In this document: positions 1 to 8,924 of the stretch, piece by piece
How positions within the stretch are numbered: position 1 is the first letter of the stretch
How the letters are laid out: every line of letters begins with the position of its first letter
Source: Cyclobacteriaceae bacterium
GTDB taxonomy: Bacteria; Bacteroidota; Bacteroidia; Cytophagales; Cyclobacteriaceae
Reading direction: 5' to 3'
DNA: 64,000 nt
Assembly: GCA_025808415.1 (NCBI GenBank)
Contig: CP075525.1
Coordinates: 62,001 to 126,000, forward strand
Translations under genes and position numbers: made by a program
The notes under the pieces: generated by a model
Told to the model about the DNA's origin: nothing
Databases searched by the model: none
Seen by the model: only the letters and a program-made list of their open reading frames with translations

Positions 1-2222
1 CCGGTTGTGGCGTCCAGTCGTGGATAGTTTGGGATACGCATGCGCCCTGATTTATTGTTAGGGCGACTGATAAACAGTGTTCCGGATGATTTCGATATAT
101 CGCCCAACCCGCCTTCGGCAGCGGCAAGCGAATCGGCACCCACCATGGAGTTATTGATTTTCTTGCGCACCATCTGACCCTGGGCGTTGCGCTCCATCGC
201 AAAGAAATTAATGGAGTCGATGTGGGTGAGGTTGATAAAAAAGCTATCGTACTTCAGCGTGAAGCTTTTGCCGGTGATTTCAAAATTACCTGCGGTTATG
301 GTGCCGTTAAACTTGATGTCGCGGTTTTGCAAAATGGTAATTACGGCACTGTCGGGTTTAATGACCACGTTTAGCGAATCGCTCACACTGAATTCTTCTA
401 CACCGCGCACAACCATGTTACGATCGGTAAAGTTTATGGTGGCATTGGGCTTGTTGGGCGAAAGGATATCCAAGGTTGCATAAGTACCCGCCACCGAGTG
501 GATTTTAAGGTTATCGTAATCCGATTCGCCCCTGGAAGCCATGTATTGTATGATGGCCTTTTCCTTAACCACCACCAAATCATTTTGTGGCCAATACTCC
601 ACCAATCCTTTAATTGACAGAAACTCAACTGCCTTTTGCACAGCCAGGATATCCAACCCGTAACGCTGGGCGATATCACCCGTGTGCAGCTCGCGGGTAT
701 TGTTCTCTACGCAATAGCGTGCTACAATACCCAGCGGATGAAAATTGAACCCTACTCCCTTCAAGGCCTGGTAATCCAACGGATCGTAATAATCAGCCGA
801 TTCTATAACCATGGGTGCAATACCGCTGCCACGCTGTGCAAATACATCCAGGCTGTCTGTTTTCAAATCCCATCGAATGGAATTGGCTGAAAATTCTATT
901 CCAAAGAAAGTAGCTGTAAAGGGTGCGTTGCGCATACTGCCCTTCTCCCCTTGAAGGATTAACTTTTCCTTACCGTAATCATAACGCATGCGCACGGCAT
1001 GGTGGGCAATAGAATCATTTTCCTGAAAGACGGTGAACACGGAACGATCGGCCGTTACCAGGGAGTCTTTAAACACAAATTCTTTTGATCGTGCCCTGAA
1101 TTTCTTATTGCCGATACTGTCCGTCACCACCAGCGTGGCCAGGTCGCCATTTACGTTGGCGCTCTTCACCAGCCACCCCTGTAATGAAAACCCACCGGTA
1201 TACTGCATTTTATCGGTGCCTACACCATTTATCGCCAGGTTCGATTCATAAGATGTAAACCGTGGATAGGTAGAGGCAACGGAATCTTTGCGTGGTTGTG
1301 ATCGGAATTCAAACTTACCGGCAATAAACCCGGGGGTTTTACCGGAATAGTTAAGCATAACCAAATCCGATTTCAATTCGGGTTTACGTACATTGAAATT
1401 GTACGCTTTGAAATTGGCGTACACTTCATCGGGATTCAATCCGGCTGGCGACCAATCGAACCTCCCTTCTTCGCCAACAAACAAATTATCGGTAAGCGAA
1501 TAAATGCCCTTTGTGTTGCGAAAAGAAACCGAATCGTAAGCAGTTACAAAATTCAGGGTAACACGGTTGAAACGAATAACGGCCCCTTCAACATAAGGTT
1601 GGGGTTGTTGGGTCATCCAATAGGGAGTATTATCGATAGGAACAATTTCCGGTTCATCGGGCCAGTTGTTCCAATCGTCATAGTTCGTATCCTGCGCGGT
1701 GGTGTCTACCGGTGGCGGAATATATTCGATGAATTCAAATGTATAGTCATCATCGCGTGCATAAAGGCGGTAGGTTTTATCAAAATAAAGGGCGTGGTGC
1801 TTAAAGAATGTGTTGGAGGCAACCAAAAACTTTTGCGCCTTATCGGGTTTATAATTCTCAATCACTTTATCCACCACGTTTAGAAAGGCATTAAGCTTTT
1901 GCGGATCTGCGCTTTCAACATTGACAGCATTAACCAGCGCGCCAAAGTATTGCACAAAATTCGGACGCAGCTTATAGCCCTTCCGTTTCATGCGGTAAAA
2001 TTGCTTTTGGATGCGCTGTTGTTGATCAAGCCCAAGGTTGTTCCATGCCAACGGGAAAGCCTTGCCAATCACCATACCTTCTGTACTACGAGTGCTCTCC
2101 AGGGCATAGCCCACACTGTCCGGAAAGTTCAGGACAATGGTTGTCTTCTTTCCGCTCTGCCCAAAGGCAATTGAAGCCGAAAAGAAGCAACAACAAAAGA
2201 GATATTTGAGTATTGGGTTCAC
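1..2222 (-). CDS. Large secreted protein of unknown function (3' end outside window)
   Basis: The minus strand is open from position 2222 to the window edge, giving about 740 codons without a stop. I chose the GTG at 2222-2220 because an in-frame TAA lies three codons upstream and the next ATG would remove the signal peptide. The N-terminus (MNPILKYLFCCCFFSASIAFGQ-like) is a clear Sec signal peptide, so the protein is exported. The rest is rich in beta-type segments. An internal stretch around residues 440-500 (AQRYGLDILAVQKAVEFL) could be a small helical domain. I do not recognise a family. Many short overlapping plus-strand ORFs here are shadows. It is transcribed away from prmA after a gap of about 100 bases. 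I am sure it is a gene but not what it does. Confidence 0.8.
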   Translation of the reverse strand, partial: MNPILKYLFCCCFFSASIAFGQSGKKTTIVLNFPDSVGYALESTRSTEGMVIGKAFPLAWNNLGLDQQQRIQKQFYRMKRKGYKLRPNFVQYFGALVNAVNVESADPQKLNAFLNVVDKVIENYKPDKAQKFLVASNTFFKHHALYFDKTYRLYARDDDYTFEFIEYIPPPVDTTAQDTNYDDWNNWPDEPEIVPIDNTPYWMTQQPQPYVEGAVIRFNRVTLNFVTAYDSVSFRNTKGIYSLTDNLFVGEEGRFDWSPAGLNPDEVYANFKAYNFNVRKPELKSDLVMLNYSGKTPGFIAGKFEFRSQPRKDSVASTYPRFTSYESNLAINGVGTDKMQYTGGFSLQGWLVKSANVNGDLATLVVTDSIGNKKFRARSKEFVFKDSLVTADRSVFTVFQENDSIAHHAVRMRYDYGKEKLILQGEKGSMRNAPFTATFFGIEFSANSIRWDLKTDSLDVFAQRGSGIAPMVIESADYYDPLDYQALKGVGFNFHPLGIVARYCVENNTRELHTGDIAQRYGLDILAVQKAVEFLSIKGLVEYWPQNDLVVVKEKAIIQYMASRGESDYDNLKIHSVAGTYATLDILSPNKPNATINFTDRNMVVRGVEEFSVSDSLNVVIKPDSAVITILQNRDIKFNGTITAGNFEITGKSFTLKYDSFFINLTHIDSINFFAMERNAQGQMVRKKINNSMVGADSLAAAEGGLGDISKSSGTLFISRPNNKSGRMRIPNYPRLDATT

Positions 2223-2319
2223 CTGAACTTAAACCTTCGAAATTCGCAAATAATGCCCAAATAAGCTAAAACGCTTTACCGTATGGAGTTTAACGGCTGG
2301 AAAGACTGTTCGGTACAGT

Positions 2320-3156
2320 CTAATGGATTTTCTTTTCAAGCAACAGGCAAGCCCATTCATCGCGGGCATAGGAGGTCACCTTATGGAGATCATAACGCGT
2401 GGCTATCGAGAGTAAATCGGGTATGTCGTTTTCATAGAAGCCGCTCAGCAACAATTTCCCGCCTGTGTTAAGCCGGGCTGCATACTCGGGCATTTCTTCC
2501 AATAGAATATTTTTATTGATGTTGGCCAGGATAATTTCAAAATTTTCAGCAAACGACAACTCGCTGATTTTACCTTGCTGAAGGTTAATGTTTGTGCAGT
2601 GATTAATCTCAGCATTCTCGTTGCCATTCTCCACGCTCCAACTGTCAATATCGAAAGCTTCGATTTTTTTTGCCCCAAGTTTTGAGGCCATGATGGCCAG
2701 CACGGCTGTTCCGGTACCGGCATCCATTACCCGCTTATTTTTATGGTCAATGCCCAGTTGGGCCTTCAACATCAGGTGGGTAGTTTGATGGTGCCCCGTG
2801 CCGAAAGACATTTTTGGTGTGATGATGATATCGTAAGGATATTCCTTTTCAGGTTTATGAAAGTGCGCTCGAATGATTATGGTATCGTCAACAACAATGG
2901 GTTCATAATTTTTTTCCCACTCCTCATTCCAGTTTTTCTTTTCAACCCTGTCGATAAAAAAAACAACCGGTGTTAGTGGAGTGTACTTGTCCTTTACTTC
3001 CTGCAGTTTTTGTTTATCGTATTGGTGCTGCTCAACAAAGGCTTCAAATCCCTTTTCGGTTTCCATAAACGTATCAAACCCTGCCTCGGCTATTTCAGCC
3101 ATGAGGATTTCTGAAAAATCGGGATTACAGATTACCTGTAGACGGGAGTAGTACAT
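2320..3156 (-). CDS. prmA: Ribosomal protein L11 methyltransferase
   Basis: 278 residues, class I SAM-dependent methyltransferase that trimethylates ribosomal protein L11 in the cytoplasm. The N-terminal substrate-recognition domain covers roughly residues 1-95. The PrmA signature FGTGHHQTT is at 118-126, SAM-binding motif I (DAGTGTAVLA) at 145-154, and the ANINKNIL segment corresponds to the motif IV region. The length is close to that of Bacteroidota PrmA proteins. It lies downstream of tpiA on the same strand, separated by a 119-bp inverted repeat. The ATG at 3156 is the only sensible start. Confidence 0.93.
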   Translation of the reverse strand: MYYSRLQVICNPDFSEILMAEIAEAGFDTFMETEKGFEAFVEQHQYDKQKLQEVKDKYTPLTPVVFFIDRVEKKNWNEEWEKNYEPIVVDDTIIIRAHFHKPEKEYPYDIIITPKMSFGTGHHQTTHLMLKAQLGIDHKNKRVMDAGTGTAVLAIMASKLGAKKIEAFDIDSWSVENGNENAEINHCTNINLQQGKISELSFAENFEIILANINKNILLEEMPEYAARLNTGGKLLLSGFYENDIPDLLSIATRYDLHKVTSYARDEWACLLLEKKIH

Positions 3157-3157
3157 A

Positions 3158-3276
3158 CAATTTGAAAATTTGAAGATGGATTAATTTGAAAATGAACGAT
3201 CAATGACGTGCGTAAAAAGCTTTATTTAGGTGACTCGATCATTTTCAAATTTTCAAATCACCCCATCTTCAAATTG
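3158..3276. repeat. Nested AT-rich inverted repeat between tpiA and prmA
   Basis: The gap is almost entirely one imperfect hairpin. The outer arms are 3166-3179 and 3263-3276 (AAATTTGAAGATGG against CCATCTTCAAATTG). The inner arms are near 3183-3201 and 3236-3250 (TTTGAAAATGA against TCATTTTCAAA). Words such as TTTGAAAATTTGAA resemble short intergenic repeats I associate with Bacteroidota. It could act as a tpiA terminator or attenuator of prmA, but it lacks a clean U-tract. Confidence 0.6.
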
Positions 3277-3277
3277 A

Positions 3278-4039
3278 TTAAATTGATTTAATGATTTCCA
3301 CAAACTCGCGCGACTTTAAGGAGGCACCACCTACCAATCCGCCATCTACATCAGCACACGCAAGCAACTCTTTAGCGTTGGCGGCATTCATGCTTCCGCC
3401 ATATAAAATCGAAATAGAATCGGCCACAGCCTGACCATACTTGCCGGCTACATGTTTCCGGATTACCGCATGCATATCCTGCGCTTGTTGTGCTGAAGCT
3501 GTTTGGCCTGTACCAATAGCCCACACGGGTTCGTACGCAATCACGATTTTCCTTATGGCCTCTGCCTCTAAATGAAACAATGCTTCTTCAACCTGGCGGC
3601 AAACCAGGGCTTCGTGTTCGTTTCGCTCACGCACTTCCAGCGGCTCGCCACAACAAAAAATCGGAGTCAATCCATGCTTTAAAGCAACATCAACCTTCTT
3701 CGCCAGCAGCTTTCCATCTTCACCAAAATATTGCCTTCGTTCGCTGTGACCCAATATAACGTATGGAACATCCATACTTTTTAACATAACAGATGAAACT
3801 TCACCCGTATAGGCACCTGCTTCATGTTCGCTGGCATTCTGTGCCCCAACGGCAATACGGCTACTATTACCCAGGATGTTTTTTGCCGGAATCAAATATG
3901 GAAAAGGTGTACACAGTACAACCTTTACATCACCCTTCACTTCATCGGCAACCATGCCCATAATTTCTGACGTAAGGGCTTTAGCCTCATCCAGCGTTTT
4001 ATTCATTTTCCAGTTACCGGCAACAATTTTTGATCGCAT
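3278..4039 (-). CDS. tpiA: Triosephosphate isomerase
   Basis: 253 residues. Interconverts dihydroxyacetone phosphate and glyceraldehyde-3-phosphate in glycolysis and gluconeogenesis. All landmarks are visible: N9 and K11 in GNWKMNK, catalytic H98 in LGHSERR, catalytic E170 in AYEPVWAIGTG with the following loop 6, and phosphate-binding ILYGGSM (211-217) and GLVGGASL (234-241). The length is normal for the family. A near-consensus -7 box sits about 20 bases upstream (4058-4065). Confidence 0.97.
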   Translation of the reverse strand: MRSKIVAGNWKMNKTLDEAKALTSEIMGMVADEVKGDVKVVLCTPFPYLIPAKNILGNSSRIAVGAQNASEHEAGAYTGEVSSVMLKSMDVPYVILGHSERRQYFGEDGKLLAKKVDVALKHGLTPIFCCGEPLEVRERNEHEALVCRQVEEALFHLEAEAIRKIVIAYEPVWAIGTGQTASAQQAQDMHAVIRKHVAGKYGQAVADSISILYGGSMNAANAKELLACADVDGGLVGGASLKSREFVEIIKSI

Positions 4040-4057
4040 AACTCTTTAGTTAACTTG

Positions 4058-4065
4058 TAAAGATA
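4058..4065 (-). promoter_or_regulatory. Possible -7 box for tpiA
   Basis: The minus strand reads TATCTTTA, one mismatch from the Bacteroidota -7 consensus TAnnTTTG, and lies 19 bases from the tpiA ATG. No convincing -33 TTG was seen, so this is tentative. Confidence 0.35.
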
Positions 4066-4084
4066 GTATTGTTATTAATGAAAC

Positions 4085-4247
4085 CGATGATCCGCAAACA
4101 TACCTAAATGTCATGTCGGCCCGCGAGCCGGCATCTCAGTAATAGTTTGGGATTGCGGGTCAAATGCCTGCCTTTGCCGAAGCGGCTACGTGCAGGCAGG
4201 CCCGCGATGACTAAAAATGAAGTTATAGGCATGTTTCCGGATCATCG
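4085..4247. mobile_element. 163-bp MITE-like element with terminal inverted repeats
   Basis: The ends 4085-4108 and 4224-4247 are inverted repeats matching at 21 of 24 positions, beginning CGATGATCCG. Inside is GC-rich, partly palindromic sequence with CCTGCC/GGCAGG arms. No coding capacity is credible. Inner segments (GTCAT...GATCTCA-like words and GCGATGACT near the right end) align with the element at 8734-8879. It sits between tpiA and gldB. Confidence 0.65.
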
Positions 4248-4258
4248 TTTTAATGAAT

Positions 4259-5272
4259 CTATTTCTTCACCGGCTTATACCTCGATTCCTTAAACAATTT
4301 ATCAGCATCACTCATTTCCATCAGTTGTGGCAACGATGTTTCCGGGTGGGTGTTCATATAACTCTTCACAATTTCCCAACCTACCCACTGCGCAATCCGG
4401 CCGGGGCATTTCTCTCCCACTTCAATGGTAAAGGGCCGTTCACTAAGAAAGCGTTGCTTCACCATATGGTTGGTGGAGTACAGCACCTGATCTTCAATTA
4501 ACCGGTACCAGATCATATCCTGATTTTCTTTAGCGCCCTTAATCTCATCCCCGGTATACCAAATAAAAACGCTATCCGGCACACACGGCAACATGTGCTT
4601 GGCAAAGTAATACGCTTTGCCAAAGGCTATCATGTCGGCAATGGCCCGATCATCGGCAAGATTGTTATAACTAAAGCGGTTCATTCCATATAAGAGCATG
4701 GTGGATGGAACTATGTTTTCTTTCACATACTGCCTTAACAAATACTCATACATATTAGGGCGGTATTTTGCACCTGGCCCCAGGTAGTAATCAAGGCTTA
4801 TTATTATTAGTGAATCACTCACCAACATGTCGTTATCAAGACCAGTAACCAACGTTTGGATTTTTGGCAGCTGTGCATCGGCATAATAGTAGCGCATGTT
4901 GCTGAAAGCTTCCTGAAATTGTTGCTTCAGTTGCTGCTCGTCACCAAACACACGCTTTACATCAGCCCGCAAGGTATCCAGGTAGTTGTTAGTAAACCTT
5001 TTGTAAAGCTCCTCCAAAAAAACGGAGTCGTTTGGATACATGGACCTGCGAAGGAAGTAATCGCGGAGAATGGGATAACGAGCCAAAAATGAAATCAGCT
5101 CACTTTTAGAGCTAATGTTTACAATTGAGTCAGAAAGGGAAATAAATTCAAGTGAAACCCGGTCCTTTACCGGTGGAACAAAAGCGCACTTTTCCTCTTG
5201 ATCGCGGTTACACCCAATCAAAAAGATGGCGAGTACACCCATCACTACAATTAACTTTGATATGCCTTGCAT
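4259..5272 (-). CDS. gldB: Gliding motility lipoprotein GldB
   Basis: 337 residues. The N-terminus is a lipoprotein signal with lipobox LIGC, giving a lipidated C21. The body shows the GldB pattern: a YYxGxGAxY-type segment (DYYLGPGAKYRP), a long helical middle, and the C-terminal ERPFTIEVGEKCPGR followed by GWEIVKSYM. In the family this is an essential component linked to gliding and type IX secretion in Bacteroidota. It starts 9 bases after the DUF6702 gene stop, so the two are probably one transcript. Other gld genes are not in the window. Confidence 0.85.
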   Translation of the reverse strand: MQGISKLIVVMGVLAIFLIGCNRDQEEKCAFVPPVKDRVSLEFISLSDSIVNISSKSELISFLARYPILRDYFLRRSMYPNDSVFLEELYKRFTNNYLDTLRADVKRVFGDEQQLKQQFQEAFSNMRYYYADAQLPKIQTLVTGLDNDMLVSDSLIIISLDYYLGPGAKYRPNMYEYLLRQYVKENIVPSTMLLYGMNRFSYNNLADDRAIADMIAFGKAYYFAKHMLPCVPDSVFIWYTGDEIKGAKENQDMIWYRLIEDQVLYSTNHMVKQRFLSERPFTIEVGEKCPGRIAQWVGWEIVKSYMNTHPETSLPQLMEMSDADKLFKESRYKPVKK

Positions 5273-5281
5273 GGTACTGAT

Positions 5282-5770
5282 TTATTTATCAAACGTAAGT
5301 GTTCCGGAAGGATTGTTTCGCATCAACCGAAGGCTCTTTGTTCTTCCTTTTAGGGTAACGTGCACAAGGTTTGATTGATCGTCATACGTTTCCAGTATAA
5401 CACTATTTAGTACGGTGATCGACTTCCAGTTTTTTACTTGCACGGCCTGGATGTAAAAAACCATTGCATCACCATCTAATTCAAAACCCAGGTAATTCAA
5501 TTTCTGTACCTTACCATCCAGCGTAACCTTAAAACGGTTTAAAATGTATTCCCGGGCAAGCTCATCTGTTGTAGCACTTTGTGGATGAAGCAAATCCAAT
5601 AAGGGTTCGTTTTGGGCTGCCCGTATAGAAGTCTCCAGGTCATCGGAAAAAATCCGCATCACTATTTCCAATTCCCTTTCCTTCTCATCATACTCCATTT
5701 CAGTAACCGAAATATGAATGGGATGGGCTGGTACCAGAAGGCCAAGAAAGAATGCAAAAAGAATAACCAT
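5282..5770 (-). CDS. DUF6702 family exported protein
   Basis: 162 residues. A short hydrophobic N-terminus ending at about residue 15 looks like a signal peptide, followed directly by HPIHISVTEMEYDEKERELE, the typical opening of DUF6702 proteins. The rest is predicted beta-rich, with no catalytic motif. It is co-oriented with gldB (9-bp gap) and divergent from the HupE-like gene. Proteins of this family are, as I recall, found next to HupE/UreJ-like membrane proteins and M1 peptidases in Bacteroidota, as here. The function is unknown. Confidence 0.8.
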   Translation of the reverse strand: MVILFAFFLGLLVPAHPIHISVTEMEYDEKERELEIVMRIFSDDLETSIRAAQNEPLLDLLHPQSATTDELAREYILNRFKVTLDGKVQKLNYLGFELDGDAMVFYIQAVQVKNWKSITVLNSVILETYDDQSNLVHVTLKGRTKSLRLMRNNPSGTLTFDK

Positions 5771-5783
5771 AGATCGCAGAACG

Positions 5784-5791
5784 CAAAATTA
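5784..5791 (-). promoter_or_regulatory. Probable -7 box for the DUF6702-gldB pair
   Basis: The minus strand reads TAATTTTG, an exact match to TAnnTTTG, 13 bases upstream of the DUF6702 start codon. This implies a very short leader. No clear -33 element. Confidence 0.4.
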
Positions 5792-5857
5792 ATCAAATCC
5801 GTAACGCTGTGAGGCTCCTTCCATCACTAAGCCGAAGGAAACTTTCTCAAATAACAT

Positions 5858-5865
5858 TATACTTG
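5858..5865 (+). promoter_or_regulatory. Possible -7 box for the HupE-like/M1 operon
   Basis: TATACTTG, one mismatch from TAnnTTTG, ends 19 bases before the ATG at 5885. It would drive the operon opposite to DUF6702-gldB. Confidence 0.35.
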
Positions 5866-5884
5866 CAGGTTTTAAAAAAAATTG

Positions 5885-6469
5885 ATGGGCGAATTTCAGC
5901 TATACTTTACGCTTGGCAAAGATCATATCCTGGATTATGCCAATGGGTATGACCATATTCTGTTTGTGGTTGCCTTGTGTGCCATATACCTGATGCGCGA
6001 CTGGAAAAAATTACTGATACTGATTACGGCATTTACGATCGGGCACTCCATTACCCTGGCATTGGCTACTTTACAAATCATAGTCGTAAACAGTGACGTG
6101 ATTGAATTCCTGATTCCGCTAACCATATTCATCACTGCTTTTTCCAATATTTTCAGAAGAACAGAGGTGACTGATCGCACCACCTATATTAACTATGGTT
6201 ATGCCCTTTTCTTCGGCCTAATACATGGTATGGGGTTTTCAAACTACCTGCAGGCCATTTTAGGGAAGCAAAAAAATATTGTGTCACCGCTTTTTGCCTT
6301 TAATGTAGGCCTTGAAGTGGGTCAGATAATAATCGTTTCCATTTTTATGTTCATCAGTTTTATCTTAGTCGATCTTTTTACCCTGAACCGCAGAGACTGG
6401 AAACTGGTGCTCTCCTCAGCCATCGCAGGCATTGCGTTGGTACTTATAAAAAATACGTACCCCTGGTAA
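5885..6469 (+). CDS. HupE/UreJ family membrane protein
   Basis: 194 residues, with five to six hydrophobic segments. The N-terminal segment HILDYANGYDHILFVVALC, with TAFTIGHSITLALATL after it, matches HupE/UreJ-type proteins, some of which are thought to transport nickel or cobalt. The conserved HxxD and GHS motifs are present. The open frame extends one codon upstream to a TTG at 5882; I prefer the ATG at 5885. It precedes the M1 peptidase by 31 bases and probably shares a transcript. There is no urease or hydrogenase here, so a metal transport role is only inferred. Confidence 0.8.
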   Translation: MGEFQLYFTLGKDHILDYANGYDHILFVVALCAIYLMRDWKKLLILITAFTIGHSITLALATLQIIVVNSDVIEFLIPLTIFITAFSNIFRRTEVTDRTTYINYGYALFFGLIHGMGFSNYLQAILGKQKNIVSPLFAFNVGLEVGQIIIVSIFMFISFILVDLFTLNRRDWKLVLSSAIAGIALVLIKNTYPW

Positions 6470-6500
6470 ATCATTAAACAATTAAGATTAATATTTAAAC

Positions 6501-8723
6501 ATGAAAAATTTACTCGTACTGCTTTTCGCTTTTCAAACGGCTATCGTTTGTGCGCAGGAACCCGCCAAATGGCAAGGCAAATTTGAACAACTCGGCACTA
6601 CGCTGCCCACACCAAACGAATACCGCACTGGTTCAGGCGCACCTGGGCCAAAGTACTGGCAACAAAAAGCTGACTATGTGATTAACGTTGAGCTCAATGA
6701 CGATAACCAATCCATAAGCGGGTCGGAAACCATTACTTACCACAACAATTCGCCTGAAAATTTAAAATACCTGTGGCTGCAGTTAGACCAGAACGTGATT
6801 GCACAAAATAGCTTAAAAAGCCAAACACGGCCCACGAGCTTGCGCGATTCCATTCCTGCAAAATTTGTAGCCGGATCGCTCGGCTTATATGATTTTGATG
6901 GCGGGTACAAAATTAAATCAGTAAAGGATGCCTCCGGCAAAGCACTTCCATTTACCATTAACCATACCATGATGCGCGTGGATTTACCACAAGCCCTGGT
7001 TGCCGGGGGGAAATATTCCTTCCAGGTGGAGTGGTCGTACAACATTGGCGACCGTATGAAAGATGGTGAACGTAGCGGGTTGGAATTTTTTCCCGAAGAT
7101 GGAAATTATGTTTACACTATTGCACAGTTCTTTCCACGCATGTGTGTATTTGATGACGTAAACGGCTGGCAGAACAAGCAATTCCTCGGGCAGGGTGAGT
7201 TTGCCTTACCTTTCGGTGATTACAAAGTAAAAATTACTGTTCCGTCCGATCACATTGTGGCGTCTACCGGAAGCTTGCAAAACGTGAAAGATGTTCTTAC
7301 AAAAACTGAAATTGAACGCTTTGAAAAAGCGAAAACCTCTTTCGATAAGCCGGTTATCATTGTAACACAGGCCGAAGCCACACAAAAAGAAAAGACAAAA
7401 TCAAAAACCAAAAAAACCTGGGAGTTCCATGCCGAGAATGTACGCGACTTTGCTTTTGCTTCTTCACGCAAATTCATCTGGGATGCGCAGGCGGTAAAAA
7501 TCAATGACAAAACACCGCTGGCCATGTCATTCTATCCGAAAGAAGGAAACCCGCTGTGGGAAAAAGAATCAACACTGGCTGTAAAAAATACGTTGGAAGT
7601 CTATTCCCGCATGACGATCGACTATCCTTATCCGGTAGCTATTTCTGTCCATGCTGCCTCTATTGGTATGGAGTACCCTATGATCTGTTTCAACTTCGGG
7701 CGACCAAAGAAAGATGGAAGCTATACTGCTTCCGACAGAACGCGTATGATTGGTGTAATTGTACATGAGGTTGGACACAATTTCTTTCCGATGATCATCA
7801 ACAACGATGAACGCCAGTGGACCTGGATGGATGAGGGCATCAACAGCTTTGTTCAACTGGTCACAGAATTAGAACGCTATCCAAAAGACAACTGGAGCCG
7901 CGGGTTGCCCGAAGGATTGGTAGGATACATGAAAGGCGATAAATCGTTGCAACGTCCGCTCATGACAAATTCAGAACAAGTTATTCAGTTTGGTGCTGAG
8001 CAGTACCAAAAAGCAGCTACTGCCATGTACATCCTGCGCGAAACCGTAATGGGCAAAGACCTTTTTGATAAAGCCTTCAAAGAATATTCTGAACGTTGGG
8101 CGTTTAAACATCCTCAACCGGCCGACTTTTTCCGCACCATGGAAGATGCTTCTGCTGTTGACCTGGATTGGTTCTGGCGGGGTTGGTTCTATACAACCGA
8201 CAATGTTGATCAGTCGATTGATCAGGTGAAATGGTATACGTTGCGCACCGAACAAACCAAAGTAGAAAAGCAGGTAACAGCAAAAAAAGCTGAGGCTGGA
8301 TCAGGTTCGGGTAAAAAAGAGTACAACGATTTCTCAGCAGGACCTGAGCCCATCAGTGTATTGCCTACCGATCAGCGATTCTACAATGAATTCCAAAGCC
8401 GTATTGATGATAAAGCTATACTGAACAAACTTCAAAACAAGAACATGTACGAGGTAAAGCTTTCCAACAAAGGTGGTCTGGTGATGCCCGTTATCATTGA
8501 GTGGACCTTTAAAGACGGCTCAAAAGAAGTTGATCGTATACCGGCCGAGATCTGGCGAACGAATGAGAGCACGGTAACAAAAGTATTTGTGAAGGATAAG
8601 GAAGTGGTGAACATTGTGCTTGATCCCTTCAAAGAAACTTCGGATATCAACAGCGCTGATAATGTATTCCCCAAGCGGGCAACGGAATCAAAGTTTGATC
8701 AGTTTAAGAAAGGAACGAATTGA
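6501..8723 (+). CDS. Secreted M1 family zinc metallopeptidase
   Basis: 740 residues with an N-terminal signal peptide (cleavage near CAQ/EPA). It has the M1 aminopeptidase layout: an N-terminal beta domain, a GMEYP segment in place of the usual GxMEN, and the zinc site HEVGH at 422-426 with the third ligand E445 in WMDEG, i.e. HExxH-x18-E. A C-terminal helical/beta region with a Lys-rich linker follows. It presumably trims N-terminal residues from peptides in the periplasm or outside. It lies 31 bases downstream of the HupE-like gene. The unusual GMEYP makes strict aminopeptidase specificity uncertain. Confidence 0.92.
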   Translation: MKNLLVLLFAFQTAIVCAQEPAKWQGKFEQLGTTLPTPNEYRTGSGAPGPKYWQQKADYVINVELNDDNQSISGSETITYHNNSPENLKYLWLQLDQNVIAQNSLKSQTRPTSLRDSIPAKFVAGSLGLYDFDGGYKIKSVKDASGKALPFTINHTMMRVDLPQALVAGGKYSFQVEWSYNIGDRMKDGERSGLEFFPEDGNYVYTIAQFFPRMCVFDDVNGWQNKQFLGQGEFALPFGDYKVKITVPSDHIVASTGSLQNVKDVLTKTEIERFEKAKTSFDKPVIIVTQAEATQKEKTKSKTKKTWEFHAENVRDFAFASSRKFIWDAQAVKINDKTPLAMSFYPKEGNPLWEKESTLAVKNTLEVYSRMTIDYPYPVAISVHAASIGMEYPMICFNFGRPKKDGSYTASDRTRMIGVIVHEVGHNFFPMIINNDERQWTWMDEGINSFVQLVTELERYPKDNWSRGLPEGLVGYMKGDKSLQRPLMTNSEQVIQFGAEQYQKAATAMYILRETVMGKDLFDKAFKEYSERWAFKHPQPADFFRTMEDASAVDLDWFWRGWFYTTDNVDQSIDQVKWYTLRTEQTKVEKQVTAKKAEAGSGSGKKEYNDFSAGPEPISVLPTDQRFYNEFQSRIDDKAILNKLQNKNMYEVKLSNKGGLVMPVIIEWTFKDGSKEVDRIPAEIWRTNESTVTKVFVKDKEVVNIVLDPFKETSDINSADNVFPKRATESKFDQFKKGTN

Positions 8724-8733
8724 TTATTTATAA

Positions 8734-8879
8734 ACCCATCTCAAAAATGGGTGTCATCACGGACAATGATCCGCGATCCCATTAATTGAAAAGAAGAAAA
8801 GTGAGACACCGGCCTGCCTGCCGGTAGGCAGGCTCAAGGCCGGGATGACTACATCCTGTTTGATATTTTTGAGATGGGT
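8734..8879. mobile_element. 146-bp MITE-like element with perfect 15-bp terminal inverted repeats
   Basis: The arms 8734-8748 and 8865-8879 are perfect inverted repeats (ACCCATCTCAAAAAT). The interior contains a GTCAT-CGG-GATCC-GATCCCATTAAT stretch and a CCTGCCTGCCGGTAGGCAGG palindrome, both paralleling the element at 4085-4247. It has no coding capacity. It lies between the convergent M1 peptidase and dehydratase genes. Confidence 0.65.
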
Positions 8880-8889
8880 CTAGATATTC

Positions 8890-8922
8890 AGACCTCCAAG
8901 GTCTTAAAGACCTTGGAGGTCT
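8890..8922. terminator. Bidirectional Rho-independent terminator
   Basis: Perfect 16-bp arms around a single central base (AGACCTCCAAGGTCTT, then A, then its complement) followed by TTTT on the plus strand. It sits between the ends of two convergent genes and so can stop both. Each arm also contains a small internal GACCT/AGGTC hairpin. Confidence 0.8.
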
Positions 8923-8924
8923 TT

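Noticed and set aside
4108..4293. Small plus-strand ORF in the gap after gldB
   Set aside because: It lies inside the MITE-like element and runs into the antisense end of gldB.
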